From Crocinitomicaceae bacterium (GTDB taxonomy: Bacteria; Bacteroidota; Bacteroidia; Flavobacteriales_D; Crocinitomicaceae), in the NCBI GenBank assembly GCA_016719925.1, contig JADJYC010000003.1, positions 310,001 to 374,000 of the forward strand: a DNA stretch of 64,000 nucleotides. The letters run 5' to 3'. The notes below the pieces were generated by a model. It did no database searches and was not told the origin of the DNA. It saw only the letters and a program-made list of their open reading frames with translations. Both the position numbers and the translations under genes were made by a program. Shown here in pieces: positions 27,628 through 37,090 of the stretch (position 1 is its first letter; every line of letters begins with the position of its first letter).

Positions 27628-27869
27628 ATGTGTTTTTTGTATATATTTTATACAGTAGTTCTTTGAATAAGTATTATGTTGGCCAGACGCAGCAATTAGA
27701 AAAGCGCCTGATTAGACATAATCAAGGAAATGAAAAGTTTACCAAGAGTGAATGGCCTTGGACCATGATATGAAAATGTCAGCAATGAACAAGATCGGAT
27801 TCAATGGGTTTGGAAAAAAGAATAAAAAAAGAGTAGACAAAAGATTTTTGGCAAGTCTTCAGAAATAGC
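27628..27869 (+). pseudogene. GIY-YIG endonuclease remnant
   Basis: The remnant carries the GIY-YIG superfamily pattern broken over several frames: 'MCFLYIFYTVV' from 27628, then 'LNKYYVGQTQQLEKRLIRHN' and 'QGNEKFTKSEWPW' in another frame, then a C-terminal 'LEKRIKK' and 'RVDKRFLASLQK' in further frames. The 'YYVGQT..LEKRL..HN' core with its Tyr, Gly and Arg is diagnostic of the small GIY-YIG proteins often found beside tRNA genes in this phylum. At least three frame breaks in 240 bp point to real decay. It lies between the degenerate and the intact tRNA-Pro. Confidence 0.7.
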
Positions 27870-27873
27870 ACCT

Positions 27874-27948
27874 CGGGGTGTAGCGTAGCCCGGTTATCGC
27901 GCCTGGTTTGGGACCAGGAGGTCGAGTGTTCGAATCACTCCACCCCGA
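27874..27948 (+). tRNA. tRNA-Pro (TGG)
   Basis: Acceptor CGGGGTG pairs with CACCCCG, with discriminator A. The D arm is CCCGGTTATCGCG, the anticodon stem CCTGG/CCAGG encloses loop TTTGGGA (anticodon TGG), and the T arm is GAGTG-TTCGAAT-CACTC. CA follows in the DNA. It is the last unit before the strong terminator at 27964. Confidence 0.95.
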
Positions 27949-27963
27949 CAAAATGTAAATTTG

Positions 27964-27999
27964 AAAACCCTCTTGTATCGGTTGATACAAGAGGGTTTT
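27964..27999 (+). terminator. Strong intrinsic terminator after tRNA-Pro
   Basis: AAAACCCTCTTGTATC and GATACAAGAGGGTTTT form a perfect 16-bp stem with a GGTT loop; the distal arm ends in four T residues. It closes the tRNA-Pro transcript. Confidence 0.9.
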
Positions 28000-28144
28000 C
28001 TGCGTTTATGGACTTGCCTGAGAAAGGTCGGTATTCACTTTTTATTCACTCGCTTTGGCGGTGGCAAATTTTAATTCTGGTTTTGATTTTGATTTTGACA
28101 CCGGATTGCGTAAGGTTCGAACGAGATGCTTCTCTTTTTTGTTG

Positions 28145-28172
28145 AAAAAAAAACGAGCGCTCTACGCACTCG
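28145..28172 (-). terminator. Likely terminator of the tRNA-Arg transcript
   Basis: On the minus strand CGAGTGCG and CGCTCG form an imperfect stem around TAGAG, followed by nine T residues. It lies about 42 nt beyond the 3' end of tRNA-Arg. The remaining DNA between 28000 and 28213 has only another short inverted repeat (CCACATAG...CTATGTGG) and no gene. Confidence 0.6.
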
Positions 28173-28213
28173 CTTTCCACATAGCGGCCACTATGTGGCA
28201 CTCTGATTATAAG

Positions 28214-28287
28214 TGATCCTGTTTGGATTCGAACCAAAGACCTACTGCTTAGAAGGCAGTTGCTCTATCCAGCTGAGCTACAGGACC
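28214..28287 (-). tRNA. tRNA-Arg (TCT)
   Basis: Read on the minus strand, GGTCCTG pairs with CAGGATC with discriminator A. The D arm is GCTCAGCTGGATAGAGC, the anticodon stem ACTGC/GCAGT encloses loop CTTCTAA (anticodon TCT), and the T arm is TTTGG-TTCGAAT-CCAAA. It reads AGA/AGG. It is the last, and only complete, unit after seven upstream tandem copies of its 5' half. Confidence 0.95.
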
Positions 28288-28929
28288 AAATTCATTTCTA
28301 TTTTCAACCTTCCCGTTTCTAACCAAAGAACTTCCCGACGTTTAGTCGGGATGCTCTATCCAGCTGAGCTACAGGACCAAATTCATTTCTATTTTCAACC
28401 TTCCCGTTTCTAACCAAAGAACTTCCCGACGTAAAAGTCGGGATGCTCTATCCAGCTGAGCTACAGGACCAAATTCATTTCTATTTTCAACCTTCCCGTT
28501 TCTAACCAAAGAACTTCCCGACGTTTAGTCGGGATGCTCTATCCAGCTGAGCTACAGGACCAAATTCATTTCTATTTTCAACCTTCCCGTTTCAAACAAA
28601 AGTTCTTCCCGACGTAAAAGTCGGGATACTCTATCCAGCTGAGCTACAGGACCAAATTCATTTCTATTTTCAACCTTCCCGTTTCTAACCAAAGAACTTC
28701 CCGACGTAAAAAGTCAGGATGCTCCTATCCAGCTGAGCTACAGGACCAAATTCTTTTCTATTTTTCAACCTTCCCGTTTCTAACCAAAGAACTTCCGACG
28801 TTGGTCAGGATGCTCTATCCAGCTGAGCTACAGGACCAGAATTGTTTCTATTTTCAACCTTCCCGTTTCAAACCAAAGTTCTTCCCGACGTAAAAGTCGG
28901 GATACTCTATCCAGCTGAGCTACGGGACC
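28288..28929 (-). repeat. Tandem array of seven 90-94 bp units carrying the tRNA-Arg 5' half
   Basis: Seven head-to-tail units end (plus-strand coordinates) at 28378, 28470, 28561, 28653, 28747, 28837 and 28929. On the minus strand each starts with the first 26 nt of tRNA-Arg (acceptor 5' strand and whole D arm). A 7-bp hairpin TCCCGAC-loop-GTCGGGA follows where the anticodon arm should be. Next come a degraded T-arm region (CTTTGGTTAGAAACGGGAAGG) and an AT-rich spacer. No unit contains the 3' acceptor strand CAGGATC, so none can be a tRNA. Loops differ: TAAAC in units 1 and 3, TTTTAC in 2, 4 and 7, TTTTTAC in 5, CAAC in 6; units 5 and 6 also have stem mismatches. Units 4 and 7 share GATACTC. 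Confidence 0.92.
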
Positions 28930-28962
28930 AGTATTTACTTTGTGTTTAGCACAAAAGTGGTG

Positions 28963-28970
28963 CAAAAGTA
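28963..28970 (-). promoter_or_regulatory. Probable -7 box upstream of the tRNA-Arg array
   Basis: On the minus strand the sequence TACTTTTGCA matches TAnnTTTG and is like the boxes at the Ser and Pro loci (TATATTTGCACC, TATCTTTGCACC). It lies 33 nt before the first array unit. A clear -33 TTG at the usual 19-nt spacing is not seen; the nearest is 28 nt away. Confidence 0.6.
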
Positions 28971-29075
28971 TGTATTTTTTCGGAATTGAGTAAAAATTCA
29001 ATCATTTCAGGGCATTTCCCGGGACCAACATCTGATTCTCTGCTTGGTACAACATTATGCTGAATGCGGCAATCA

Positions 29076-30612
29076 TCATTTGCCCCTGCTTTGCTGTATT
29101 TTTATTTCCTCTGAAAAACTGGTTCCGTTCAGTTTTGATTTTATCCAGCACCGCAGATCAAAATATTCGAGAATGACATTTTCCTGTTCGATTTTCAAAA
29201 GTTCTGAAAGCTGACTGTCAAACCGCTCAAAAATTTTACGGCGCTCAGCGGGTGTATTTGTCTTTGCCAGATTTTCATTTCGGACACAAACAAATTTTCT
29301 ACCTCATAATCTTTTTCAAATTTATTCAGAAAACGCGCGGCTGATTTAATATCATATTCAATAAAATCATGGTTGTTTAATTCAAAATGAATGATCAGAT
29401 TAAAAATCCGGGAGAATGAATAGATGTCTTGTCGCAACTGCTTTTCATTATCATTCAAAACATCGTTGATATACTTCAGCGCTTTTCTGAAATCACCTGC
29501 ACCAAAAAATGTGTAGGCCAGATTGTAATTAAACAGCAAATGTTTTTCCTTATTGATTTTATCTTCATAGGATTCCAGTTCCTTTTCAATGTGAGGTACA
29601 AGATCAAGTGCTTTTAAAAAAGATCCCTGCCTGTTATACAACTGTAATTTCCGATGTATGTTGACGTGAAAATTCGCACGCGGGAATCAGGTGATTCAAA
29701 TGCTCTGTTGTCAAGCAATCCGTTTAGTTCATTGAGAATACTTTCTGCATTTTCAAAATCAAGAACATCAATATAACAGTTCAATAAAAAGCTGAGCGTA
29801 TAAATATATCGCTGCTGAATATCGTCTCTGATTTTTGGCTGACGATCCATAACAGTTTTTGCTTTTCTGAAATTAATCAGAGCATCTTCATAATCTCTGA
29901 TACTTGCACTGCATAATCCTTTTATGTAATAACAGATTGTAGTTGCACGGGTTGAAATTGCTGTATTTTTTCCCTTAATGAGATGATAATCTGAAATTTC
30001 ATTCACAATTTTCCGCTCATGTTCATTGCGGGTAAATCCTCCGCTTCTGAATATATAATTAATTCGTGAATATAAAATCTGATATTCTGCAAGGTTCCGT
30101 AATTTCTCTATCACTTCTGATTCTTCTCTGATAAGATCATCCAGATTCTGATCAAAAACACCACTCTCATAAGCTTCTTCAAGCAACTTTTTTTCCCAGT
30201 TAATTAATTCATAGTGATAATAAAATTTCTCATACTCCTCTGCAATAGCTTTTGCCCGTTTGACAAATTTGTTACACTCTCTGTACAAAGCCTTATTATA
30301 CAGCAGCTCAACATTTTTAATTTCCTGTTTGAGAATTGAACTGACAGATTGTTCAGAATAATAGGAGCGTAAACTTTTTAATATGAGTTTGTATAAATGA
30401 TTTTTTTCTGAAGGAAGATGCTGAATAAACGTTTCATTTTTAAACTCATCTTTCAAATCTTCTTCATCATACTTATTCTGCTTTTCTATGAAGTCAAAAA
30501 TTTTAAGATAGTTTTTATCTCCGGCCTGAAGTGCTGAGTTCAATTTGAAAAATCGCTTTTCAGATTTTGTCAGAGACTTGATAAGCGAAAAAAGTTCGGT
30601 TGAGGGTTTCAT
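29076..30612 (-). CDS. Helical-repeat (TPR-like) cytosolic protein (frameshifted)
   Basis: Predicted soluble protein of about 510 residues, largely helical. The N-terminus is 'MKPSTELFSLIKSLTKSEKR' and the middle holds TPR-like helix pairs ('YEDALINFRKAKTVMDRQ', 'FENAESILNELNGLLDN', 'GDFRKALKYINDVLND'). The frame breaks twice: near 29640-29680, after which 'LQLYNRQGSFLKALDLVPH' continues, and near 29265, after which the natural reading is 'NLAKTNTPAERRKIFERFDS' through to a stop at 29076. Similar proteins are found across Bacteroidota without assigned function. No signal peptide or membrane segment. It is monocistronic. Confidence 0.7.
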
Positions 30613-31158
30613 AATCTAACTTTAGGAATTCAAGCTATTCTGATTCAAATTTAGCAAATATTTCATCTCATCAGTTGAAAGAATTTTACCTGTATAATTT
30701 GTCTATTCATTGGTAATTAACGAAAATCATACGGTTATTGTTGTCTGTAGCTGTAATTTGTTATAATCGTATTCTTTCATTCCTATATTTGATATATTGA
30801 TTTTAAACTTTCAAGTAATTCAGGAACGATTTTGCAAGAATTATACGTTTTAACAAATAAATTTCTGCCTTCTCATTTACCCGGTCTATCTGGTAAACAA
30901 GTACGGTTTTGAAAACCTGTGTAAAATTTAATATTCCGGAAACAGTGATTTCATTGAACACAGCGTAAATTTGAAGCAATCCGGTTTATGATCTCCTTGA
31001 AAACAATGGTTTCCATTGTATTGAAACCATAGGCCGGTATCACCAAAAAATTATTGCTGAAAGACACCTTTATGAATTGACTTTCGTCTTTGTTATAAAG
31101 TACAAGGAATCAGTCTGCAATTCACTTTCACGATTCTGTTTTATACAACTTCATTTTT
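30613..31158. other. Intergenic region between divergent genes
   Basis: AT-rich, without a credible gene. A short palindrome ACAATGG-TTT-CCATTGT lies at 31003-31019. Promoters for both divergent genes must be here, but no single site stands out. Confidence 0.5.
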
Positions 31159-34100
31159 ATGGGAAATTTTCAAAATCTTCACTTCATTGTTATCAGAAAT
31201 TTTCTTGTTTTTTTTCTGCTACTTATATCTTTTACAGATCTGAAAGCACAAGTAATTTTCAGTGAGACGTTTGATGAGGAAATGGATCTGTCAATGGTAA
31301 TGACAATACCGGAGAGTGTCCTGGACATCTACCTGCCCTTCCTGTTTATCCGGCGATCATTATGAGGTTCAAAGCGGACAACTGGAAGGACAAGACACCA
31401 ACGGACCTGCAACCTGGGAAACAGGAGCCATCGATATTTCAAGTTGTCCCTTCATAGAAATCAGTTTTAATATTTCAAGTTTGGGAACAATGGAAGCCTG
31501 CGGTACAGGTTGCAATTCGGTTGACTGGGTGCAGCTTGAATACAACATTGACGGAAGCGGTTGGCAGACTCCTTCCAATTCTTCTTTTTGTGCAGGGGCT
31601 TGTGCTGATATAAATGTAGTTCAGTCAGATGATGTAATTGGCGGAACAATTTTGTACAACACCGGATGCATTCCTTCAGGCAGCTCAATTCAGTTACGCA
31701 TCAGCGTTCAGGCATGGGCGGGTGATGAGTTCTGGCAGATTGACAATGTCACACTTTCTTGTGCAACCGGTCCTTCAGTAAATGCCGGAAGTGATATTTC
31801 GATCTGCGCCGGAAATTCAACACTACTGAACGGAAGCGGAACAGGAACACCATCCTGGGATAACGGCGGAACACTTTCTTCCACAACAATTTTAAATCCA
31901 ACTGCTTCTCCGGCTGCAACAACAACTTATACTTTAACCATGACTGACGGCGCATGTTCTGCTGATGATGAAGTTATTGTTTCAATCATTCCATCCTCCC
32001 CCATCAATCTGACACCTGATCAATCTATCTGCAATGGTGATTGCGCAACGCTCACTGTATCCGGTGGTGATTTTTATGAATGGGCACCTGATCCGGATAT
32101 TACAGATGTTTCTCTTACTTCACAAAATGTTTGTCCGTCATCAACTACAACATATGATGTTACTGCCTATACAGTAGGATCCAACCTGATAATCAACGGA
32201 GATTTTTCTTCCGGAAACACAGGCTTCAGTTCTGATTATACATTTACAAATCCTACCAATACCGGCGAAGCACAATACAATGTTATTCCAAATCCTTCTG
32301 CCTACAACGGAGGATTTTCAGCATGCGGAGATCACACAACCGGCAGCGGAAATATGATGGTAATAAACGGATCAAATGTACTTGGTGCAAGTGTGTGGTG
32401 CCAGACAGTTGCTGTAACGCCAAATACTGATTATTTATTTTCAGCCTGGCTTGCTTCCGTTTTTCCGGTGAATCCTGCTATGCTTCAATTTACAATAAAT
32501 GGAATTGCTATTGGTTCCAGCCTGAATGCTTCAGCAACAACTTGTGTGGGAAGAGTTTTTCAGCACATGGAATTCAGGAGCTTCTACTTCTGCCGTTATT
32601 TGTATTACCAATTTGAATTTAAATGTCATGGGTAATGATTTTGCATTGGATGATATTTCATTTTCAACTGTGTGTGAGCAACAGGCAAGCGTAACAATTA
32701 CGGTAAGTGGTTCACCAACTATCACAGCTGAATCTGATCTGGATTTTTGTGAAGATGAAAATGTTTCTGCAAATTCATTTGTTAGTGTACCGGGCGGAGC
32801 AACTTTTGCGTGGACAAATTCAAATACGGCAATCGGACTTGCTGCAAACGGTACAGGAAATCTTCCGGCTTTTACCGCAGCCAATTCTACTTCTTCGCCA
32901 ATTACGGCAACAATTACTGTTACACCAACAATTGGATCATGCGTTGGACCAGATGAAATTTTTACAATCACTGTTAACCCAAAGCCAAACGTGGGAGCAG
33001 GCACAGACGAAACCGTATGTCTGGGAACAGCTGTTACGCTTACTGCATCAAACCCGGATGCGGCTACAATTACATGGGACAACGGAGTTACAAATGGTGT
33101 TAGTTTTACTCCGGGAGCTGGAAGTGTAAATTATACTGTTACTGCAACTGATCCTGTTACCGGATGCAGTTCAACGGATGTGGTCAATGTTACTGTAACA
33201 AATATGCCAACCATTAATATTACTCCTGCCGGACCGTTTTCAACCATGGACGGAGTTCAGAATCTGAACGCAACTCCTGCAGGTGGAATTTGGACTGCGG
33301 ACTGCGGATCTTGTATCAATGTTACAACAGGTGCATTTGATCCGGCAGCTGCCGGTGAAGGAACCTGGGAAATTTGTTATGCAGCAGGAACATCTCCCTG
33401 CATTGCGGTTGATTGCATTAATATCATTGTTGCTAATAACTGTATCATGACAGCAAGTAATTCATCCAGCAATCCAACCTGTTTTGGATTCAATGATGGT
33501 TCAGTTACTGTGAATACGGTAAACCCAAATGGTTCTCCTGATTTTGTCATTACAAATGAATCAGGTACACAGGTAAATATTGGAAATTCCAATACAGCAA
33601 ATAATTTATCTGAAGGATGGTATTATTATACAGTAACTGATGATCTGGGATGTACATTAACTGATTCTGTTGAATTGACAGATCCGGGTCAAATGGCAAT
33701 TGATTTTCATTATCAGGATCCAACCTGTTACGGTTATCAAAATGGATTTGCAGTAGTTGACACGGTCTATAATTATACCGGTTCATTTAATCAGATTGGT
33801 TATTTCTGGAATCCGAATTCTGGTTCAAACGGAATTGGTGAAGATTCATTGAATAATGCCGGTGAAGGATCTTATAATTTAATCATCAATGATGAAAACG
33901 GATGTTCAGAATCTTTTGATTTCAATCTGAATGATCCTGACTCTTTGTATCTGATTCAATTTGGCACTGATCCTGCTTATTGCAGATTATTCGGATATCA
34001 GAGTGGTAACGGTGTAGTGTATGCAGCTGCTGCGGGAGGCACACCTGACTATACCTATTTATGGACTAATCTTACAACAGGTACAACATCAAACAATACC

Positions 34101-34778
34101 ACCTGGGGAGGATTGAATCCGGGAAATTATCAGATTGAAGTAACCGATGATAATGGTTGTGTTTTAACTGAAACAATCACAGTTGACTCATTAAATCCGG
34201 TTGCAGATTTCACACTTTCATCACCTGAGTTCACAGCGCTTTATGAAGGAAACGCTGTAGTCAATGTTCATTTTGAAAATCAGTCACTCAATTATGCAAA
34301 TCCAAATGATCCGAATGCTGATACAACCTTCTTCTGGAATTTTGATTTTCCGGATGCATGGATTTTGAGTACAGACATCAGTGAGACATTTGATGTTTCA
34401 TACACGCAAAGCGGAGAATACAATGTTTGTCTGGTTGCTTTAAATAAAAACGGATGTTCAGATACCAGTTGCGTATTAATAAATATTTATGACCCGTTTG
34501 TATTTGTTCCGGTGAATGTATTTACCCCTGGTGAAGACGGAGCAAATGATGTTTTTTCATTTGATGACAAATCATCTTCCATTGAAACTTTCAACTGTGT
34601 AATTGTTGACCGATGGGGTGTTGTTATGACAGAATTAAATGCCATAACAGAAACCTGGAACGGATCAGACAAAAAAGGAAATCCATGTCCGGCGGGAGTA
34701 TATTTTTATTCCTATCAGCTCACCACATTTAACGGAATTGAACAAAGCGGACAGGGAAATATTCATCTGATCAGATAG
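31159..34778 (+). CDS. Secreted multidomain protein with T9SS type B sorting domain (frameshifted)
   Basis: Cell-surface or secreted protein of about 1200 residues. A signal peptide ends 'ISFTDLKAQ'. A jelly-roll-like domain follows ('ETGAIDISSCPFIEISFNIS', 'WQIDNVTLSC'), then Ig/PKD-like repeats ('VNAGSDISICAGNSTLLNGS', 'NLTPDQSICNGDCATLTVSG'), a second jelly-roll segment ('LIINGDFSSGNTGFSSDYTF'), and three SprB-type repeats ending in 'TDDLGC', 'NDENGC' and 'TDDNGC'. The last 90 residues ('VNVFTPGEDGANDVF', 'CVIVDRWGVVM', 'PAGVYFYSYQL') are the type B C-terminal domain for type IX export. The frame is broken near 31277-31315 (two compensating indels plus one net shift) and near 32540-32555; reading across gives an uninterrupted domain order. 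A bidirectional terminator follows. Confidence 0.88.
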
Positions 34779-34786
34779 CTGAAATA

Positions 34787-34816
34787 AGAAAAGGGACTCT
34801 TACGAATCCCTTTTCT
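34787..34816. terminator. Bidirectional intrinsic terminator
   Basis: AGAAAAGGGA (34787-34796) pairs with TCCCTTTTCT (34807-34816) over 10 bp. It lies between two convergent genes (stops at 34778 and 34860) and the T-rich arm works on either strand. Confidence 0.75.
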
Positions 34817-34859
34817 AACAACAAACCAAAAACCCTCCAGTCGATCCACGACGATGACT

Positions 34860-35820
34860 TTATCGGAGGATTACTTTTGTGCCTTTCGGCAATACCTCAT
34901 CCGGATTAATGATATCATTATAATCCATCAGTTTGTTGAGTTTAACACCTTCAGCCTGGGATACGTCACGCAATGTCATGTCTTTTTCACAAACGTGTAC
35001 ATTATATCCTTTGGTTGATTTATTACTTTTTGGTGAGATGTAAATTACTTCTCCTTCTTTTAAAACATCTCTTTTTCCCAGTTCATTGTATTTATATAAT
35101 TGCCACATACCCAAATTAAATTCTTCAGCTATGCGGTAGAAAGTATCTCCCTTCTGAACAACTACAAAATGAACGGCCTTTTTATTTTCGTACACGTGAT
35201 GTTTGATTTCAGCAAGATCAATTTCACCCGCAGTCTGCGGACTTTCAAGTTCAGTAATATTGGTTACCGGATTTGAATTGACAATCAAAAAATCTTCCTG
35301 CTTTTCAGGCATCGGCACCATATCAAACTGAGCCAGATTGTATTTCTCAATCAGATCAATAAGCAATGATGCGTATTTAGGATTGGTAGCATAACCTGCA
35401 GATTTTAATCCGTGCGCCCATCCTTTGTAGTCTGTCATGGAAAGTGAAAAGATTACTGTAGCGCGGACGGTTTTTCAGAAAAAGTGAATGATCAACATAT
35501 GATTCAGTAGCGTTCGTGTAACTTCTGAAACATTCGTTTGCTTCATCATCATCCTGATAGAAAGTGCCGCCTTCCCAGTTTTCATGACATTTAATTCCAA
35601 AGTGATTGTTTGCGTGACGGGCTAATTTACTGTTACCGTTTCCGCTTTCTAAAATTCCCTGCGCAAGTGTAATACTCGCCGGAATTTTGAATTGATGCAT
35701 TTGCTCAATCGCTGAATTTTTCCATAATTCAATGTAATCCTCTGTCGTGTGATTCTGATATTCTGCCTTCACAGACAGTGCGGAAATGAGCAGACCTGAT
35801 AGTATCAAGACTCGTTTCAT
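34860..35820 (-). CDS. Glucosaminidase with LysM domains (frameshifted)
   Basis: Secreted peptidoglycan hydrolase, an endo-beta-N-acetylglucosaminidase of the FlgJ/LytD type. After a signal peptide (ending 'ALSVKAE') the catalytic domain has 'IPASITLAQGILESGNGNSK', with the Glu of 'ILESG', and 'HFGIKCHENWEGG'. It continues with 'DYKGWAHGLKSAGYATNPKY'. Two LysM modules follow: 'HFVVVQKGDTFYRIAEEFNL' and 'YNVHVCEKDMTLRDVSQAEG', which bind glycan strands. The two halves are in different frames; adding one base in the A4 run at 35447-35450 restores 'RYSNLFSLSMTDYKGWAHGL'. The gene is about 320 codons, normal for the family. Confidence 0.9.
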
Positions 35821-36043
35821 AAATTAATTTGTTGGTTGGTTGTGCATCTTATTACGCAGGACTCAAATCCGGGTTACAAAAATTTTAAATCAGATTGCGG
35901 AATCTGATTTTATCTTTAACTCTGAATCCCTTGTCATTATTGAGATTATCAACCAACAATACAAAAATAATATTTTCTGCCAGAAACCCAAAAAAATGAT
36001 CCCTAAGGACCATTTATACAAACTAAGCTGGTTTATAAGCGTG

Positions 36044-37021
36044 CTAAAACCTTTTTGTATATGAGTGACAATAAGGTGTGCCTCCATTACCTGAATAGTA
36101 GTGCTCATGATAATCTTCACCCTCATAAAAGGTAGATGCAGGAGTCACTTTGGTAGCTACTTTTAATCCCTTTTCAACCAAAACTGCAATCAGTTTTTCT
36201 GCAATTTGTTTTTGCTCATCATTCAGATAAAAAATCTCTGTGCGGTATTGGTCACCAATATCAGGCCCCTGTCTGTTGATTTGTGTAGGATCATGAGTTT
36301 CAAAAAATAATTTGCACAAAGTTTCATACGACGTTTTGGAAGGATCAAAAACAACCCGCACCGCTTCAGCGTGACCGGTGGTATGTGCGCAAACTTCTTT
36401 GTAGGTTGGATTTGCTTTATGTCCTCCAATGTAACCAACCTGAGTTGAAATTACTCCTTCTGCCTTTTCAAAATAATATTCTGTTCCCCAGAAACAACCT
36501 GATGCAAAAATTGCGGTGTCTGTCATAACTTCATTTTTTAATTCTGCTTCAGGAACAAAAGTAAGTGAAATAGAATTGACACAATGTCTTGTCTCCTTTT
36601 CTGTAAAACCTTCTCCTCTGAATACGTGTCCCAAATGTCCTCCGCAGTTGGCACAGACAATTTCTGTCCGGCTTCCGTCTCTGTCCGGTATTTCTTTTAC
36701 CGCACCCGGTATGGCGTCATCAAAGGATGGCCAGCCGCAACCAGAATGAAACTTATCTTCTGACTCAAATAAAGGCGTATTGCATTGTCTGCAATTGTAT
36801 TCTCCGGTTTCAATATGATCTGTATAAATTCCTTTAAACGGAGCTTCTGTCCCTTTATTAATAATTACATACTCTTCATCGGGAGTGAGTTTTTTCCAGT
36901 TTCCTGTATCTTTCATACTAGTATCGTTTTTATCATTGACTGAGGCAGATTGTGTTTGTGCGCTGGTGCAGGATGCAAGCATCAGACCTGCAAACAAGAT
37001 GATGTATTGACCTGAATTCAT
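36044..37021 (-). CDS. msrBA: Bifunctional MsrB-MsrA methionine sulfoxide reductase lipoprotein
   Basis: Repairs both R and S diastereomers of methionine sulfoxide. The N-terminus is a lipoprotein signal ('LMLASC', Cys18), so it acts in the envelope. The MsrB domain (about residues 40-160) has its zinc cysteines Cys77, Cys80, Cys123 and Cys126 and the catalytic Cys147 in 'TRHCVNSISL'. The MsrA domain (about 168-325) has catalytic Cys176 in 'ASGCFWGTEYYFE' and the conserved 'HTTGHAEAV' and 'EDYHEHYY'. The B-A order differs from the A-B order of PilB-type enzymes but is common in Bacteroidota. Confidence 0.95.
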   Translation of the reverse strand: MNSGQYIILFAGLMLASCTSAQTQSASVNDKNDTSMKDTGNWKKLTPDEEYVIINKGTEAPFKGIYTDHIETGEYNCRQCNTPLFESEDKFHSGCGWPSFDDAIPGAVKEIPDRDGSRTEIVCANCGGHLGHVFRGEGFTEKETRHCVNSISLTFVPEAELKNEVMTDTAIFASGCFWGTEYYFEKAEGVISTQVGYIGGHKANPTYKEVCAHTTGHAEAVRVVFDPSKTSYETLCKLFFETHDPTQINRQGPDIGDQYRTEIFYLNDEQKQIAEKLIAVLVEKGLKVATKVTPASTFYEGEDYHEHYYSGNGGTPYCHSYTKRF

Positions 37022-37090
37022 AAATTATTTTTACCTTCTCAGTCGAATTCAATCTGAATTCCTTACAAAACAAATTTACAAAACAGAATT

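Noticed and set aside
28046..28413. Open frames at 28046-28237 (minus) and 28213-28413 (plus) next to tRNA-Arg
   Set aside because: The plus-strand frame reads through tRNA-Arg and the start of the array; the minus-strand frame lies in tRNA flank DNA. Both are incidental.
28288..28929. CRISPR array
   Set aside because: The units are repeats from end to end; there are no unique spacers between short repeats, and no cas genes are near.
32531..33082. A 183-residue open frame antisense to the T9SS type B protein at 31159-34778
   Set aside because: Composition follows the complement of the repeat region, no signal peptide or motif, and it overlaps conserved domains on the other strand.
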